From Tissierellales bacterium (GTDB lineage: Bacteria > Bacillota > Clostridia > Tissierellales > Tissierellaceae): a stretch of DNA of 64,000 bases. This document shows positions 1-7,135 of the stretch, one piece after another. The DNA lies in assembly GCA_030146915.1 (NCBI GenBank), contig JASLAT010000005.1:1-64000 (forward strand). Reading direction: 5' to 3'. A program made the translations under genes and the position numbers. Below the pieces are notes generated by a model. The model saw only the letters and a list, made by a program, of their open reading frames with translations. It ran no database searches and was not told the DNA's origin. Position 1 is the stretch's first letter; each line of letters opens with the position of its first letter.

Positions 1-336
1 ATAGAAGGGGCTATATTTACTAATCATTATTCAGTAAAAGATCAAAACCCTAAGGTTCAGAATTTTTTAAAATCTTATGAAGAAAAGTACAATGAAGAGG
101 CATCTTCTTTTGCAGCCCTATCTTATGATGGTGCTTATATGCTAAAAGAAGCTATAGAAAAAGCAGGTAGTACTGACTCAAAGGCTGTTATAGATGCTCT
201 AAAAGCAATAGAATTTGAGGGAGTTACTGGATCTTTAAAATTTGATAAAGACAATAATCCAATTAAGGCTGTTTCTATGATTAAAATTATAGGTGGAGAT
301 TATACACTAGATCAGGTTATAGAAATAGAAGAGTAA
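1..336 (+). CDS. Branched-chain amino acid ABC transporter, substrate-binding protein (3' end only)
   Basis: The frame is open from the first base of the window and ends at the TAA at 334-336, so this is the C-terminal part (about 111 residues) of a longer protein whose start lies outside. It carries the SSFAALSYDGAYML stretch typical of the LivJ/LivK type I periplasmic-binding fold, followed by the closing GVTGSLKFDKDNNP segment of that family. It would capture Leu/Ile/Val or a related amino acid outside the membrane and pass it to LivHM. It sits 11 bases before livH, as expected for the first gene of a liv operon. The amino acid bound cannot be told from this fragment. Confidence 0.85.
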   Translation: MEGAIFTNHYSVKDQNPKVQNFLKSYEEKYNEEASSFAALSYDGAYMLKEAIEKAGSTDSKAVIDALKAIEFEGVTGSLKFDKDNNPIKAVSMIKIIGGDYTLDQVIEIEE

Positions 337-347
337 AGGATGATTGG

Positions 348-1232
348 ATGAATTTTTTATTACAGATAATAAATGGATTACAAATGGGCAGTATTTATGC
401 CTTAGTTTCTTTAGGCTATACCATGGTTTATGGTATAGCTAAGCTTATAAATTTTGCGCATGGAGATATCTTAATGGTAGCATCTTATATAGCTTTGTTT
501 TCATTACCTTGGTTGGATAGCTTAGGATTACCGATTTGGGTAGCTGTAGTACCCGCTGTTATATTTTCCGTTTTACTAGGATTAATAATTGAAAGGTTAG
601 CCTATAGGCCACTTAGAGATTCATCAAGAATCTCTAATTTAATAACAGCAATAGGCGTGAGCATATTGTTACAAAATTTAGCTATGAAGTTTATATCAAC
701 TGGTGCAAAGCCTTTTCCTAGAATTTTTACAAAGGAACCTGTAGAAGTTCTAGGACTTAAAATATCTTACAACATTATAATTACAATAGTTGTTACTCTA
801 TTTTTATATGGACTCTTAAGTTTATTTATGAAAAAGAGTAAACATGGAAAGGCTATGTTAGCAGTTAGTCAGGATATGGATGCTGCAAGGTTGGTAGGTG
901 TGGATGTTAATAAGACTATATCTCTTAGTTTTGCTATAGGAAGTGGCTTAGCGGCTGTAGCTGCTATATTTTATTTATCTTCCTATCCTCAGATAGAACC
1001 TATGATGGGTTCTATGCTTGGGATTAAAGCTTTCATTGCAGCAGTACTAGGTGGGATCGGTATCTTACATGGAGCTGTAGTGGGTGGAATCTTATTAGGT
1101 GTTGTAGAAGCTTTGACTAAGTCTTATATATCCTCTCAACTAGGGGATGCTATAGTCTTTACTATATTGATAATTGTGCTTTTATTTAAACCGACAGGAC
1201 TTTTTGGTAAAAATAGAAGGGAGAAGGTATAA
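348..1232 (+). CDS. livH: Branched-chain amino acid ABC transporter permease LivH
   Basis: This 294-residue, very hydrophobic protein of about eight membrane helices has the LivH signature near its N terminus (GYTMVYGIAKLINFAHGD). The C-terminal half has the GLAAVAA and AAVLGGIG segments of the BPD_transp_2 family. It forms the membrane channel with LivM and is powered by LivG and LivF. Length is normal for the family. The ATG at 348 follows an AAGGATGAT ribosome site, and the stop overlaps the livM start by one base (TAATG), which suggests coupled translation. Confidence 0.93.
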   Translation: MNFLLQIINGLQMGSIYALVSLGYTMVYGIAKLINFAHGDILMVASYIALFSLPWLDSLGLPIWVAVVPAVIFSVLLGLIIERLAYRPLRDSSRISNLITAIGVSILLQNLAMKFISTGAKPFPRIFTKEPVEVLGLKISYNIIITIVVTLFLYGLLSLFMKKSKHGKAMLAVSQDMDAARLVGVDVNKTISLSFAIGSGLAAVAAIFYLSSYPQIEPMMGSMLGIKAFIAAVLGGIGILHGAVVGGILLGVVEALTKSYISSQLGDAIVFTILIIVLLFKPTGLFGKNRREKV

Positions 1233-2215
1233 TGACTAAGCAAAAAAAGATAGAATATACGGTTAGTTTTTTACTAGTCTTATCCCTTTATTTAATATTT
1301 AGTATATCCATAAGTTTAGGTTTAATATCAAGATACTATCAGGGGATTTTAAATTTTATATGTATAAATATAATTTTGGCTGTAAGCTTAAATATTACAG
1401 TTGGAAACTTAGGACAAATAACCTTAGGACATGCAGGATTTATGTCCATAGGTGCTTATAGTTCAGCATTATTTACACAACTTGGTATAATTCCAGGTTT
1501 AGCTGGATATTTAACTAGTATTTTAATAGGAGCCTTGATTTCGCTCTGTGTAGGAATTTTAATAGGAATTCCTGGTCTTAGACTTAAAGGAGATTATTTG
1601 GCTATAATAACTTTAGCTTTTGGAGAAATAATAAGGGTACTAATAGAGTATTTTGACTTTACAGGAGGAGCTCAAGGATTAACAGGTATTAGTAGAGTTA
1701 CTGATTTTACAATAATTTATCCTATAATGGTAGCATCAGTTTTTATTATGTATAGTATTATGACCAGTAGACATGGTAGGGCCATACTCTCTATTAGGGA
1801 GGATGAAATAGCAAGTGAGTCTTTAGGTGTTAATACAACCTATTATAAGGTTTTAGCTTTTGGTATTTCCGCCATGTTTGCAGGAGTAGCTGGAGGAATT
1901 TATGCCCATAACATAGGAGTATTAAGTGCTAAACAGTTCGATTATAATTATTCTATAAATATTTTAGTAATGGTAGTATTAGGAGGTATGGGCTCATTTA
2001 CAGGGGCTATATTATCCGCAGTAGCTTTAACTATTTTACCAGAAATGTTAAGAGGTTTTGCAGATTATAGAATGATAATTTACTCTATTTTATTAATTCT
2101 AACTATGATTTTTAGACCTAAGGGACTTATGGGAAGGGAAGAATTTCATATAGGTAGAGTAATAGAATATATAAAGACGAAGTTTTTTTCAAAAGGAGGT
2201 GGGAAGATTGAGTAA
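1232..2215 (+). CDS. livM: Branched-chain amino acid ABC transporter permease LivM
   Basis: This 327-residue membrane protein is the second permease of the liv system. It shows the LivM motif NLGQITLGHAGFMSIGAY after the first helices, the cytoplasmic REDEIASESLGVN loop that contacts the ATPases, and the usual IFRPKGLMGR end. About nine to ten helices are apparent. The start is fixed by the one-base overlap with livH and the GGGAGAAGG site upstream. It is the obligate partner of LivH. The order H-M-G-F is the standard one. Confidence 0.93.
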   Translation: MTKQKKIEYTVSFLLVLSLYLIFSISISLGLISRYYQGILNFICINIILAVSLNITVGNLGQITLGHAGFMSIGAYSSALFTQLGIIPGLAGYLTSILIGALISLCVGILIGIPGLRLKGDYLAIITLAFGEIIRVLIEYFDFTGGAQGLTGISRVTDFTIIYPIMVASVFIMYSIMTSRHGRAILSIREDEIASESLGVNTTYYKVLAFGISAMFAGVAGGIYAHNIGVLSAKQFDYNYSINILVMVVLGGMGSFTGAILSAVALTILPEMLRGFADYRMIIYSILLILTMIFRPKGLMGREEFHIGRVIEYIKTKFFSKGGGKIE

Positions 2216-2987
2216 GGTATTAGATATAAAAAATCTTTCCATGTCTTTCGGTGGCTTAGAGGTTTTAAAGGATTTTAATATGGAAATTGACCAAGGAGAA
2301 CTAGTGGGATTAATTGGTCCTAATGGGGCTGGTAAAACTACGGTTTTCAATATAATAACTGGAGTATACAAGGCTAGTTCTGGTAAGTATAAATTTCAAG
2401 GGGAAGATATTTCAAAGTTTAAAAATTATGAATTAGTAAGAAAGGGAATGGCTAGAACATTTCAAAATATTAGGCTATTTGACTATATGACAGTACTTGA
2501 GAATATTTTAATTTCTTTTAATTTTAATATGAACTATGGTCTTTTAGCTTCTATTTTAAAAACTCCTTCTTATTGGGAAGAGGAAAATAAAGTAAGAGAA
2601 GAAGCTATAGATTTACTAAAGATATTTGGCTTAGAAGAATTAAAAAATTATAGGGCGGGAAGTCTTTCCTATGGCCAGCAAAGGAAACTAGAAATAGCCC
2701 GAGCTTTAGCTAGTAGATCTAAGTTATTGCTCCTAGACGAACCAGCAGCTGGTATGAATCCAATGGAAACTGAAGAACTTATGAAAACTATTAAATTTAT
2801 AAGGGAAAAGTTTCAAATATCAATACTTCTTATAGAGCATGATATGAAGTTAGTTTTAGGAATTTGCGAGCGTCTATTTGTTTTAGATCAGGGAGTAATA
2901 ATTGCCCAGGGACAACCAGAAGAGGCAGTAAATTCTAAAGAGGTTATTAGAGCGTATCTGGGGGACGACCAGGAGGGAAAAATATGA
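2208..2987 (+). CDS. livG: Branched-chain amino acid ABC transporter ATP-binding protein LivG
   Basis: This is an ABC ATPase of 259 residues. It has Walker A GPNGAGKTT (about 37-45), a signature-like LSYGQQRKLEIARAL, Walker B LLLLDEPAAGMNP and the LLIEHDM switch. The PAAGMNP form of the D-loop is characteristic of LivG. A GTG at 2199 is in frame but overlaps the AAGGAGG site at 2193-2199. The TTG at 2208 lies eight bases after that site and gives a normal N terminus, so I use it. The gene overlaps the end of livM by eight bases. It works with LivF as the heterodimeric motor of LivHM. Confidence 0.92.
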   Translation: MSKVLDIKNLSMSFGGLEVLKDFNMEIDQGELVGLIGPNGAGKTTVFNIITGVYKASSGKYKFQGEDISKFKNYELVRKGMARTFQNIRLFDYMTVLENILISFNFNMNYGLLASILKTPSYWEEENKVREEAIDLLKIFGLEELKNYRAGSLSYGQQRKLEIARALASRSKLLLLDEPAAGMNPMETEELMKTIKFIREKFQISILLIEHDMKLVLGICERLFVLDQGVIIAQGQPEEAVNSKEVIRAYLGDDQEGKI

Positions 2988-3700
2988 CTAACTTATTAGA
3001 AGTTAAGAATTTAAATGTTTATTATGGTAATATACATGCAATAAAAGGTATAGACTTTTATATAAAAAAGGGAGAAATTGTTTCGATTATAGGAGCAAAT
3101 GGTGCAGGAAAGACTACAACCCTTCAGAGCATATCAGGATTAATTAAAGCAGAAAAGGGTGAAATTTATTTTAAAGGAGAAAATATCAAAGAAATTGAGG
3201 CCCATAAAATATTAGAATTAGGAATTGCACAAGTACCTGAAGGAAGAAGGGTGTTTCCTAATCTTACAGTAAGAGATAACATTCATATGGGACAATATAG
3301 TTTAGAGGATAGTTATGAAAATTTAAGGGATGAAAGGAGAGCCTTTTATCACAGGTTTCCTAGAATGCAGGAACGAAAGGGTCAACTAGCAGGGACCTTA
3401 TCTGGTGGTGAACAGCAAATGCTAGCTATTGGTCGTGCATTAATGTCAAGACCAGAGCTTTTGATTTTGGATGAGCCTTCTATGGGACTTTCACCTTTAT
3501 TTGTTAAGGAAATCTTTCAATTAATTAAGGATTTAAATGATGAAGGTATAACTATTTTATTAGTAGAACAAAATGCTAAGATGGCTCTTACAATAAGTGA
3601 TAGAGCTTATGTTATAGAGACAGGCAAAATAAAGCTTCAAGGATCAGGTAAAGAACTTTTAAAGGATTCAAAGGTTAAGGCAGCCTATTTAGGAGCATAA
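2984..3700 (+). CDS. livF: Branched-chain amino acid ABC transporter ATP-binding protein LivF
   Basis: This is an ABC ATPase of 238 residues, the normal LivF length. It shows Walker A GANGAGKTT (37-45), signature LSGGEQQMLAIGRALM, Walker B LLILDEPSMGLSP (the SMGLSP D-loop is typical of LivF) and switch LLVEQN. Its ATG overlaps the livG stop as ATGA, so translation is probably coupled. It is the last gene of the liv operon. Only a weak hairpin (TCTAT/ATAGA) follows, so I cannot mark a convincing terminator before the next promoter. Confidence 0.93.
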   Translation: MTNLLEVKNLNVYYGNIHAIKGIDFYIKKGEIVSIIGANGAGKTTTLQSISGLIKAEKGEIYFKGENIKEIEAHKILELGIAQVPEGRRVFPNLTVRDNIHMGQYSLEDSYENLRDERRAFYHRFPRMQERKGQLAGTLSGGEQQMLAIGRALMSRPELLILDEPSMGLSPLFVKEIFQLIKDLNDEGITILLVEQNAKMALTISDRAYVIETGKIKLQGSGKELLKDSKVKAAYLGA

Positions 3701-3739
3701 AACAACTAGTCTATATTTTTATAGATATGAAAATAAGTA

Positions 3740-3768
3740 TTGACAAATATTATTTAAAGTAATATGAT
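3740..3768 (+). promoter_or_regulatory. Sigma-A type promoter of the T-box amino acid transporter operon
   Basis: A perfect -35 box TTGACA (3740-3745) is followed by a 17-base spacer and -10 TATGAT (3763-3768). The predicted start near 3775 lies just before the T-box leader. This promoter separates the T-box operon from the liv operon upstream. Confidence 0.85.
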
Positions 3769-3794
3769 GATAATCAATAATTAAAATCTCATAA

Positions 3795-4071
3795 GGCTTA
3801 GATAAGAAATAGTAAGGTTAAAACTGCATTAAGAGAGAGTCCTTCGTTGCTGGGAGAAGGATAATGTAAGTTAATCTGAACACATCTTAGAGCCGAATAG
3901 CTGAATTTAGTAAGTTATTCCCGCAACCTGAACCGGTTATAGTTCTAGAGTATAAACAAGTATGTCGTACTCGATAAGGTTAATACTGTGAAGTATTGAT
4001 AAATAGAGATGGGACCACGGAGTTAATGAAACTCTCGTTCTCTAGCTTAGGCTAGGGGCGAGAGTTTTTTT
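3795..4071 (+). ncRNA. T-box riboswitch leader with intrinsic terminator
   Basis: The leader has the expected T-box parts in order. An AGTA (3811-3814) and GAA (3903-3905) pair fits a Stem I loop-E motif. A GAGAG...GCTGG block (about 3833-3852) fits the Stem I apical region. The T-box sequence GATGGGACCACGG ends at 4020. An intrinsic terminator has arms AACTCTCG and CGAGAGTT (4030-4066) and a T-run to 4071. By position the specifier reads AGC (3899-3901), a serine codon. However, the variable base of the T-box UGGN is G, which would pair with a C or U discriminator rather than the usual G of tRNA-Ser. The tRNA sensed is therefore unsettled. Uncharged cognate tRNA should favour antitermination and expression of the transporter at 4097-6242. 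Confidence 0.85.
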
Positions 4072-4096
4072 ATATTTTAAAAAGGGGTGTATGTAT

Positions 4097-4882
4097 ATGT
4101 TTAAAAGAAATTTAATTTTAGTATCAGTAATATTAGCAATAGTATTAGTTGGATGTGGGCAGGAAGATTCAGTAGATAAAACTATGGAAATTAAAGAAAG
4201 AGGATATTTGATAATGGGATTAGATGATACCTTTGCACCGATGGGATTTAGGGATGAAAAAGGAGAACTAGTTGGTTTTGATATAGATTTAGCCAATGAA
4301 TTATCTAAAAAAATAGACTTGGATATTAAATTTCAACCTATAGACTGGTCTATGAAAGAAACAGAACTTAAAAGTGGTAAGATAGATCTTATTTGGAATG
4401 GATATTCTATAACTGATGCAAGAAAGAAGGAGGTTAATTTTTCAGATGTATATTTAAGTAATAGGCAAATTATAATCACTCTTAAAGATTCTGATATAAA
4501 AAGTAAGGAGGACTTAGCTGGAAGAAAATTAGCAGTTCAAAATGCTTCAAGTAGTTTAGAAGCTATAAGTAAAGATACGGATTTAATTGAATCTTTAGAT
4601 CAAGGTCAGCCTATTTTATTTGATACAAATCATGAAGCGTTTTTAGACTTAGAGGCTGGTAGGTCTGAAGTTTTAGTTTCTGATGAGGTTTTAGCTAAGT
4701 ATTATATGGCTGAAAAAGGTCAAGATATTTATAATATTTTAAATGATGATTTTGGTAGGGAAGATTATGCAATTGGAATGAGAAAGTCTGATACAGAATT
4801 AGTTAAGATTATAAATGATGGATTAACAGAAATGAAGGAAGATGGTAGCTATGATGAGCTTTACAATAAGTGGTTTAATTAA
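4097..4882 (+). CDS. Polar amino acid ABC transporter, substrate-binding lipoprotein
   Basis: This type 3 extracellular solute-binding protein (261 residues) has a lipoprotein signal ending in LVGC, then the family pattern: a GYLIMGLDDTFAPMGF strand, VGFDIDLANEL, then NGYSITDARKKEVNFSD. It is anchored outside the membrane and delivers an amino acid to the permease that follows. ATGs occur at 4091 and 4097. The AAAGGGGTG site (4081-4089) is too close to the first, so I use 4097. Expression is under the T-box, so the ligand is likely the amino acid whose tRNA is sensed. Sequence alone does not say which amino acid. Confidence 0.9.
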   Translation: MFKRNLILVSVILAIVLVGCGQEDSVDKTMEIKERGYLIMGLDDTFAPMGFRDEKGELVGFDIDLANELSKKIDLDIKFQPIDWSMKETELKSGKIDLIWNGYSITDARKKEVNFSDVYLSNRQIIITLKDSDIKSKEDLAGRKLAVQNASSSLEAISKDTDLIESLDQGQPILFDTNHEAFLDLEAGRSEVLVSDEVLAKYYMAEKGQDIYNILNDDFGREDYAIGMRKSDTELVKIINDGLTEMKEDGSYDELYNKWFN

Positions 4883-5519
4883 TTATATAATAAGCCTTAT
4901 GCCAAGTATGCTTTCTGGCCTATCGATGACTCTTAAAGTTTTTTTTATAACTTTGGTTTTATCATTACCACTAGGACTTGTAATATCGCTTATAAGTTTT
5001 AGTAAGTCTAGATTACTTACTAGTTTGATTAATATGTATATATGGATTTTAAGAGGTAGCCCTTTAATGTTGCAACTTGTATTTATATTTTTTGGACTTC
5101 CGCTGGTAAACATAAGTTTATCAAGATTTACATCTGTAATATTAGCTTTTGTACTTAATTATTCAGCTTATTTTGCAGAAACATTTAGGGGAGGATTAGG
5201 ATCTATAAGCCATGGACAGTATCAAGCAGCAAAGGTTTTAGGATTTACTCCTTATCAAACATTTATTTATATAATTTTACCACAGTTAGTAAATAAGGTT
5301 TTACCAGCTATATCGAATGAAGTTATAAATTTGATTAAGGATAGCTCCTTAGTTTATGTTGTAGGTCTAGGAGAGTTATTAAGGGCTGGGAAAATTGCAG
5401 CTAATAGAGATGTTAATCTTTTACCCTTGTTTTTAGTTGGGATAATATATCTAGCGTTGACAGCTTTTGCAAGTTTAGTTTTTAAAAAGTTAGAGTTACA
5501 TTTTGCATATGAAGAATAG
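4851..5519 (+). CDS. Polar amino acid ABC transporter permease
   Basis: This is a HEAT-family (His/Glu/Arg/Gln type) permease of about 222 residues and five helices. It has the N-terminal MPSMLSGLSMTLKV segment and the cytoplasmic coupling loop QYQAAKVLGFTPYQTF followed by ILPQ. An in-frame ATG at 4842 touches the AAGGAAG site (4834-4841). The ATG at 4851 sits nine bases after it and is preferred. The gene overlaps the binding-protein gene by about 32 bases in another frame, which suggests translational coupling. It likely acts as a homodimer with the ATPase below. Confidence 0.88.
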   Translation: MMSFTISGLINYIISLMPSMLSGLSMTLKVFFITLVLSLPLGLVISLISFSKSRLLTSLINMYIWILRGSPLMLQLVFIFFGLPLVNISLSRFTSVILAFVLNYSAYFAETFRGGLGSISHGQYQAAKVLGFTPYQTFIYIILPQLVNKVLPAISNEVINLIKDSSLVYVVGLGELLRAGKIAANRDVNLLPLFLVGIIYLALTAFASLVFKKLELHFAYEE

Positions 5520-5528
5520 GAGAGAACT

Positions 5529-6242
5529 ATGTTAATTGATATAAAAAATTTAAGTAAATCATATAATAAGGAAGTTTTATCTAAAGTAAATATGAATATA
5601 TCTCAGGGTGAAATAGTATCTATAATTGGGCCTTCAGGTGCGGGAAAATCCACTCTTATAAAAATAATAAATAATCTTGAAACTATGGATAAGGGGGAAA
5701 TATACTTAGAGGGTAGACTTATCAGTAAAAATAGTAAAGTTTTAGATCCAAAGGCCTATAGAAAGATTGGTTTAGTATTTCAAGATTATAAGCTTTTTCC
5801 TCATCTTACAGTATTAGAAAATATAAGTTTATCTTTAATAAAGGTTTTTAATATAAATAAAGATGAGGCAGAAAAACTAGCAAAAGAGCAACTAGAAGAT
5901 TTGGATATTTTAGAGAAAGCTTATGATTATCCAGCATATCTATCTGGCGGGGAAAAACAAAGGTTAGCTTTAGCAAGAAGTTTAGTACAAGATCCAGACT
6001 TGATTTGCCTAGATGAGCCCACATCAGCTCTAGACCCTAAAAGTGTATTAAATATAGAAAAAATTATCGAAAGATTAAAAAATAGAGGTAAGGCTGTTTT
6101 AATTATAAGCCATGATATAAATCTAGCGAGAAGAATTTCTGATAGATTATATTTTTTAGATCAAGGTAAATTATTTCATTATTATAGGGAGGATTTTACT
6201 AGTTTAGAGGAAGGTAGATTGAATAAATTTATTACAGGTTAA
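5529..6242 (+). CDS. Polar amino acid ABC transporter ATP-binding protein (GlnQ type)
   Basis: This ABC ATPase of 237 residues has Walker A GPSGAGKST (34-42), the Q-loop in GLVFQDYKLFPHLTVLENI, signature LSGGEKQRLALARSL, Walker [14 protein letters not shown] and switch IISHDI. These match the GlnQ/HisP group that powers amino acid uptake. It starts nine bases after the permease stop with a GGAGAG site. It ends the T-box operon. No clear terminator directly follows it before the msrB promoter. Confidence 0.92.
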   Translation: MLIDIKNLSKSYNKEVLSKVNMNISQGEIVSIIGPSGAGKSTLIKIINNLETMDKGEIYLEGRLISKNSKVLDPKAYRKIGLVFQDYKLFPHLTVLENISLSLIKVFNINKDEAEKLAKEQLEDLDILEKAYDYPAYLSGGEKQRLALARSLVQDPDLICLDEPTSALDPKSVLNIEKIIERLKNRGKAVLIISHDINLARRISDRLYFLDQGKLFHYYREDFTSLEEGRLNKFITG

Positions 6243-6296
6243 TACTTTTTCTAATAAAATTTTTAAGTTTTAATAATTGAATATTTCTATATAAAA

Positions 6297-6325
6297 TTGA
6301 CAAGTTTTAAAAGAGCTGATATATT
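6297..6325 (+). promoter_or_regulatory. Promoter of the msrB leader
   Basis: A perfect TTGACA (6297-6302), a 17-base spacer and TATATT (6320-6325) form a strong promoter. Transcription should start near 6332 and run through the structured leader into the MsrB lipoprotein gene. Confidence 0.8.
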
Positions 6326-6331
6326 TATTAT

Positions 6332-6470
6332 GTAGATATTTTCAGAAAATTCAGTGTCTTAGAGTAATATCCAATGAAAGCTGAAATTTTGTTATCTGGA
6401 AGTATCATTTGATGACTATCCCCATGGTCATTAAGGAGTAGGATATTCTATAGAATATCCTACTTTTTTT
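6332..6470 (+). ncRNA. Structured 5' leader with terminator upstream of msrB; unassigned riboswitch candidate
   Basis: The transcript ends in a perfect 26-base palindrome (6438-6463) followed by seven Ts, a strong intrinsic terminator 44 bases before the msrB ATG. Upstream, AAAATTCAG (about 6346-6354) can pair with CTGAAATTTT (about 6381-6390), and a small TGAC/GTCA hairpin precedes the terminator. AATATCC (6366-6372) is complementary to the GGATATT (6441-6447) of the terminator's 5' arm, so an alternative fold could prevent termination. I do not see T-box, SAM-I, TPP, purine, lysine, glycine or fluoride signatures. The ligand is unknown, and it may instead be a simple attenuator or small RNA. 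Confidence 0.5.
6337..6351 (+). promoter_or_regulatory. CodY-like box just downstream of the msrB start point
   Basis: The 15 bases match the CodY consensus AATTTTCWGAAAATT at 14 of 15 positions; only the first base differs. The box lies at about +6 to +20 of the predicted transcript, where a bound repressor would block elongation or promoter clearance. CodY itself is not encoded in this window, so its presence is inferred from the general biology of low-GC Gram-positives. Confidence 0.65.
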
Positions 6471-6513
6471 AATAAAAAATTAAGAAAGTGGTATAAGACT
6501 AATAGGTGATACG

Positions 6514-7032
6514 ATGAAGAAGAAATTTATTTTTTTATTTATAACTTTAGTTTTTTTAACATCTTGTAAGGAGGAGATAGAAGTGAGTAACAAATATAAA
6601 AAGCCAGATAAGAATACTTTAAAAAAAGAACTTAAACCTATAGAATATGAAGTAACTCAAAAGGATGCTACAGAAAAACCTTATAGTCATGAATATAATG
6701 ATTTAGATCAAGATGGAATTTATGTTGATATAGTTTCAGGTGAGCCTTTGTTTTCTTCTAAGGATAAGTATGATGCTGGGTGTGGCTGGCCAAGTTTTAC
6801 AAGACCTATAGAAGATGAGCATATAAGAGAAAAACTAGATTTATCTAGATATATGGTAAGAACAGAAGTTAGAAGCTTATATGGTGACTCTCATTTAGGA
6901 CATGTTTTTGAAGATGGTCCTGAAGAAGAGGGTGGTTTAAGATATTGTATTAATGGAGCAGCATTAAGATTTATTCCAGTAGAAGACTTAGAAAAAGAAG
7001 GTTACGGTGAATATTTAGACTTATTTAAATAG
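6514..7032 (+). CDS. msrB: Lipoprotein peptide-methionine (R)-S-oxide reductase MsrB
   Basis: A lipoprotein signal (lipobox LTSC) precedes a full MsrB domain with GCGWPSF (recycling Cys), [11 protein letters not shown] and the catalytic Cys in [11 protein letters not shown]. It reduces methionine-R-sulfoxide in proteins outside the membrane. The two CxxC zinc pairs found in many MsrBs are absent: GEPLF replaces the CGxPLF type, and [10 protein letters not shown] lies where RCGNCDAHLG would be. It therefore belongs to the zinc-free group. It needs an extracytoplasmic thiol donor, and the TlpA-like lipoprotein at 33811 is a candidate. Start ATG 6514 follows AGGTGAT. Expression is controlled by the leader and CodY-like box upstream. 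Confidence 0.92.
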   Translation: MKKKFIFLFITLVFLTSCKEEIEVSNKYKKPDKNTLKKELKPIEYEVTQKDATEKPYSHEYNDLDQDGIYVDIVSGEPLFSSKDKYDAGCGWPSFTRPIEDEHIREKLDLSRYMVRTEVRSLYGDSHLGHVFEDGPEEEGGLRYCINGAALRFIPVEDLEKEGYGEYLDLFK

Positions 7033-7080
7033 TAGTGTTTACTAACCTTTATATTCAGGTATAGGTATATTATAGACAGT

Positions 7081-7098
7081 TTATGGTAATTATCATAA
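7081..7098 (+). promoter_or_regulatory. Inverted repeat, possible operator before the baeRF-like gene
   Basis: TTATGGTAATTATCATAA is an 18-base near-palindrome (16 of 18 symmetric), 38 bases before the next ATG and just after a TATTAT-like -10. It faintly resembles PerR or Fur operators but fits neither consensus well. It could also be a short hairpin in the transcript. Confidence 0.3.
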
Positions 7099-7135
7099 CC
7101 GCTTGTTCTAGGTAATATGATAAGAGGTGTAGATT

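Noticed and set aside
4042..4296. Minus-strand reading frame across the T-box terminator and lipoprotein start
   Set aside because: It lies antisense to a clear terminator and gene, has no ribosome site and no recognisable product.
6332..6470. Msr leader as a T-box, SAM-I or fluoride riboswitch
   Set aside because: It has no GGNACC T-box, no SAM-I core and no GGNGATGG fluoride start. A TGATGAC stretch alone is not enough.
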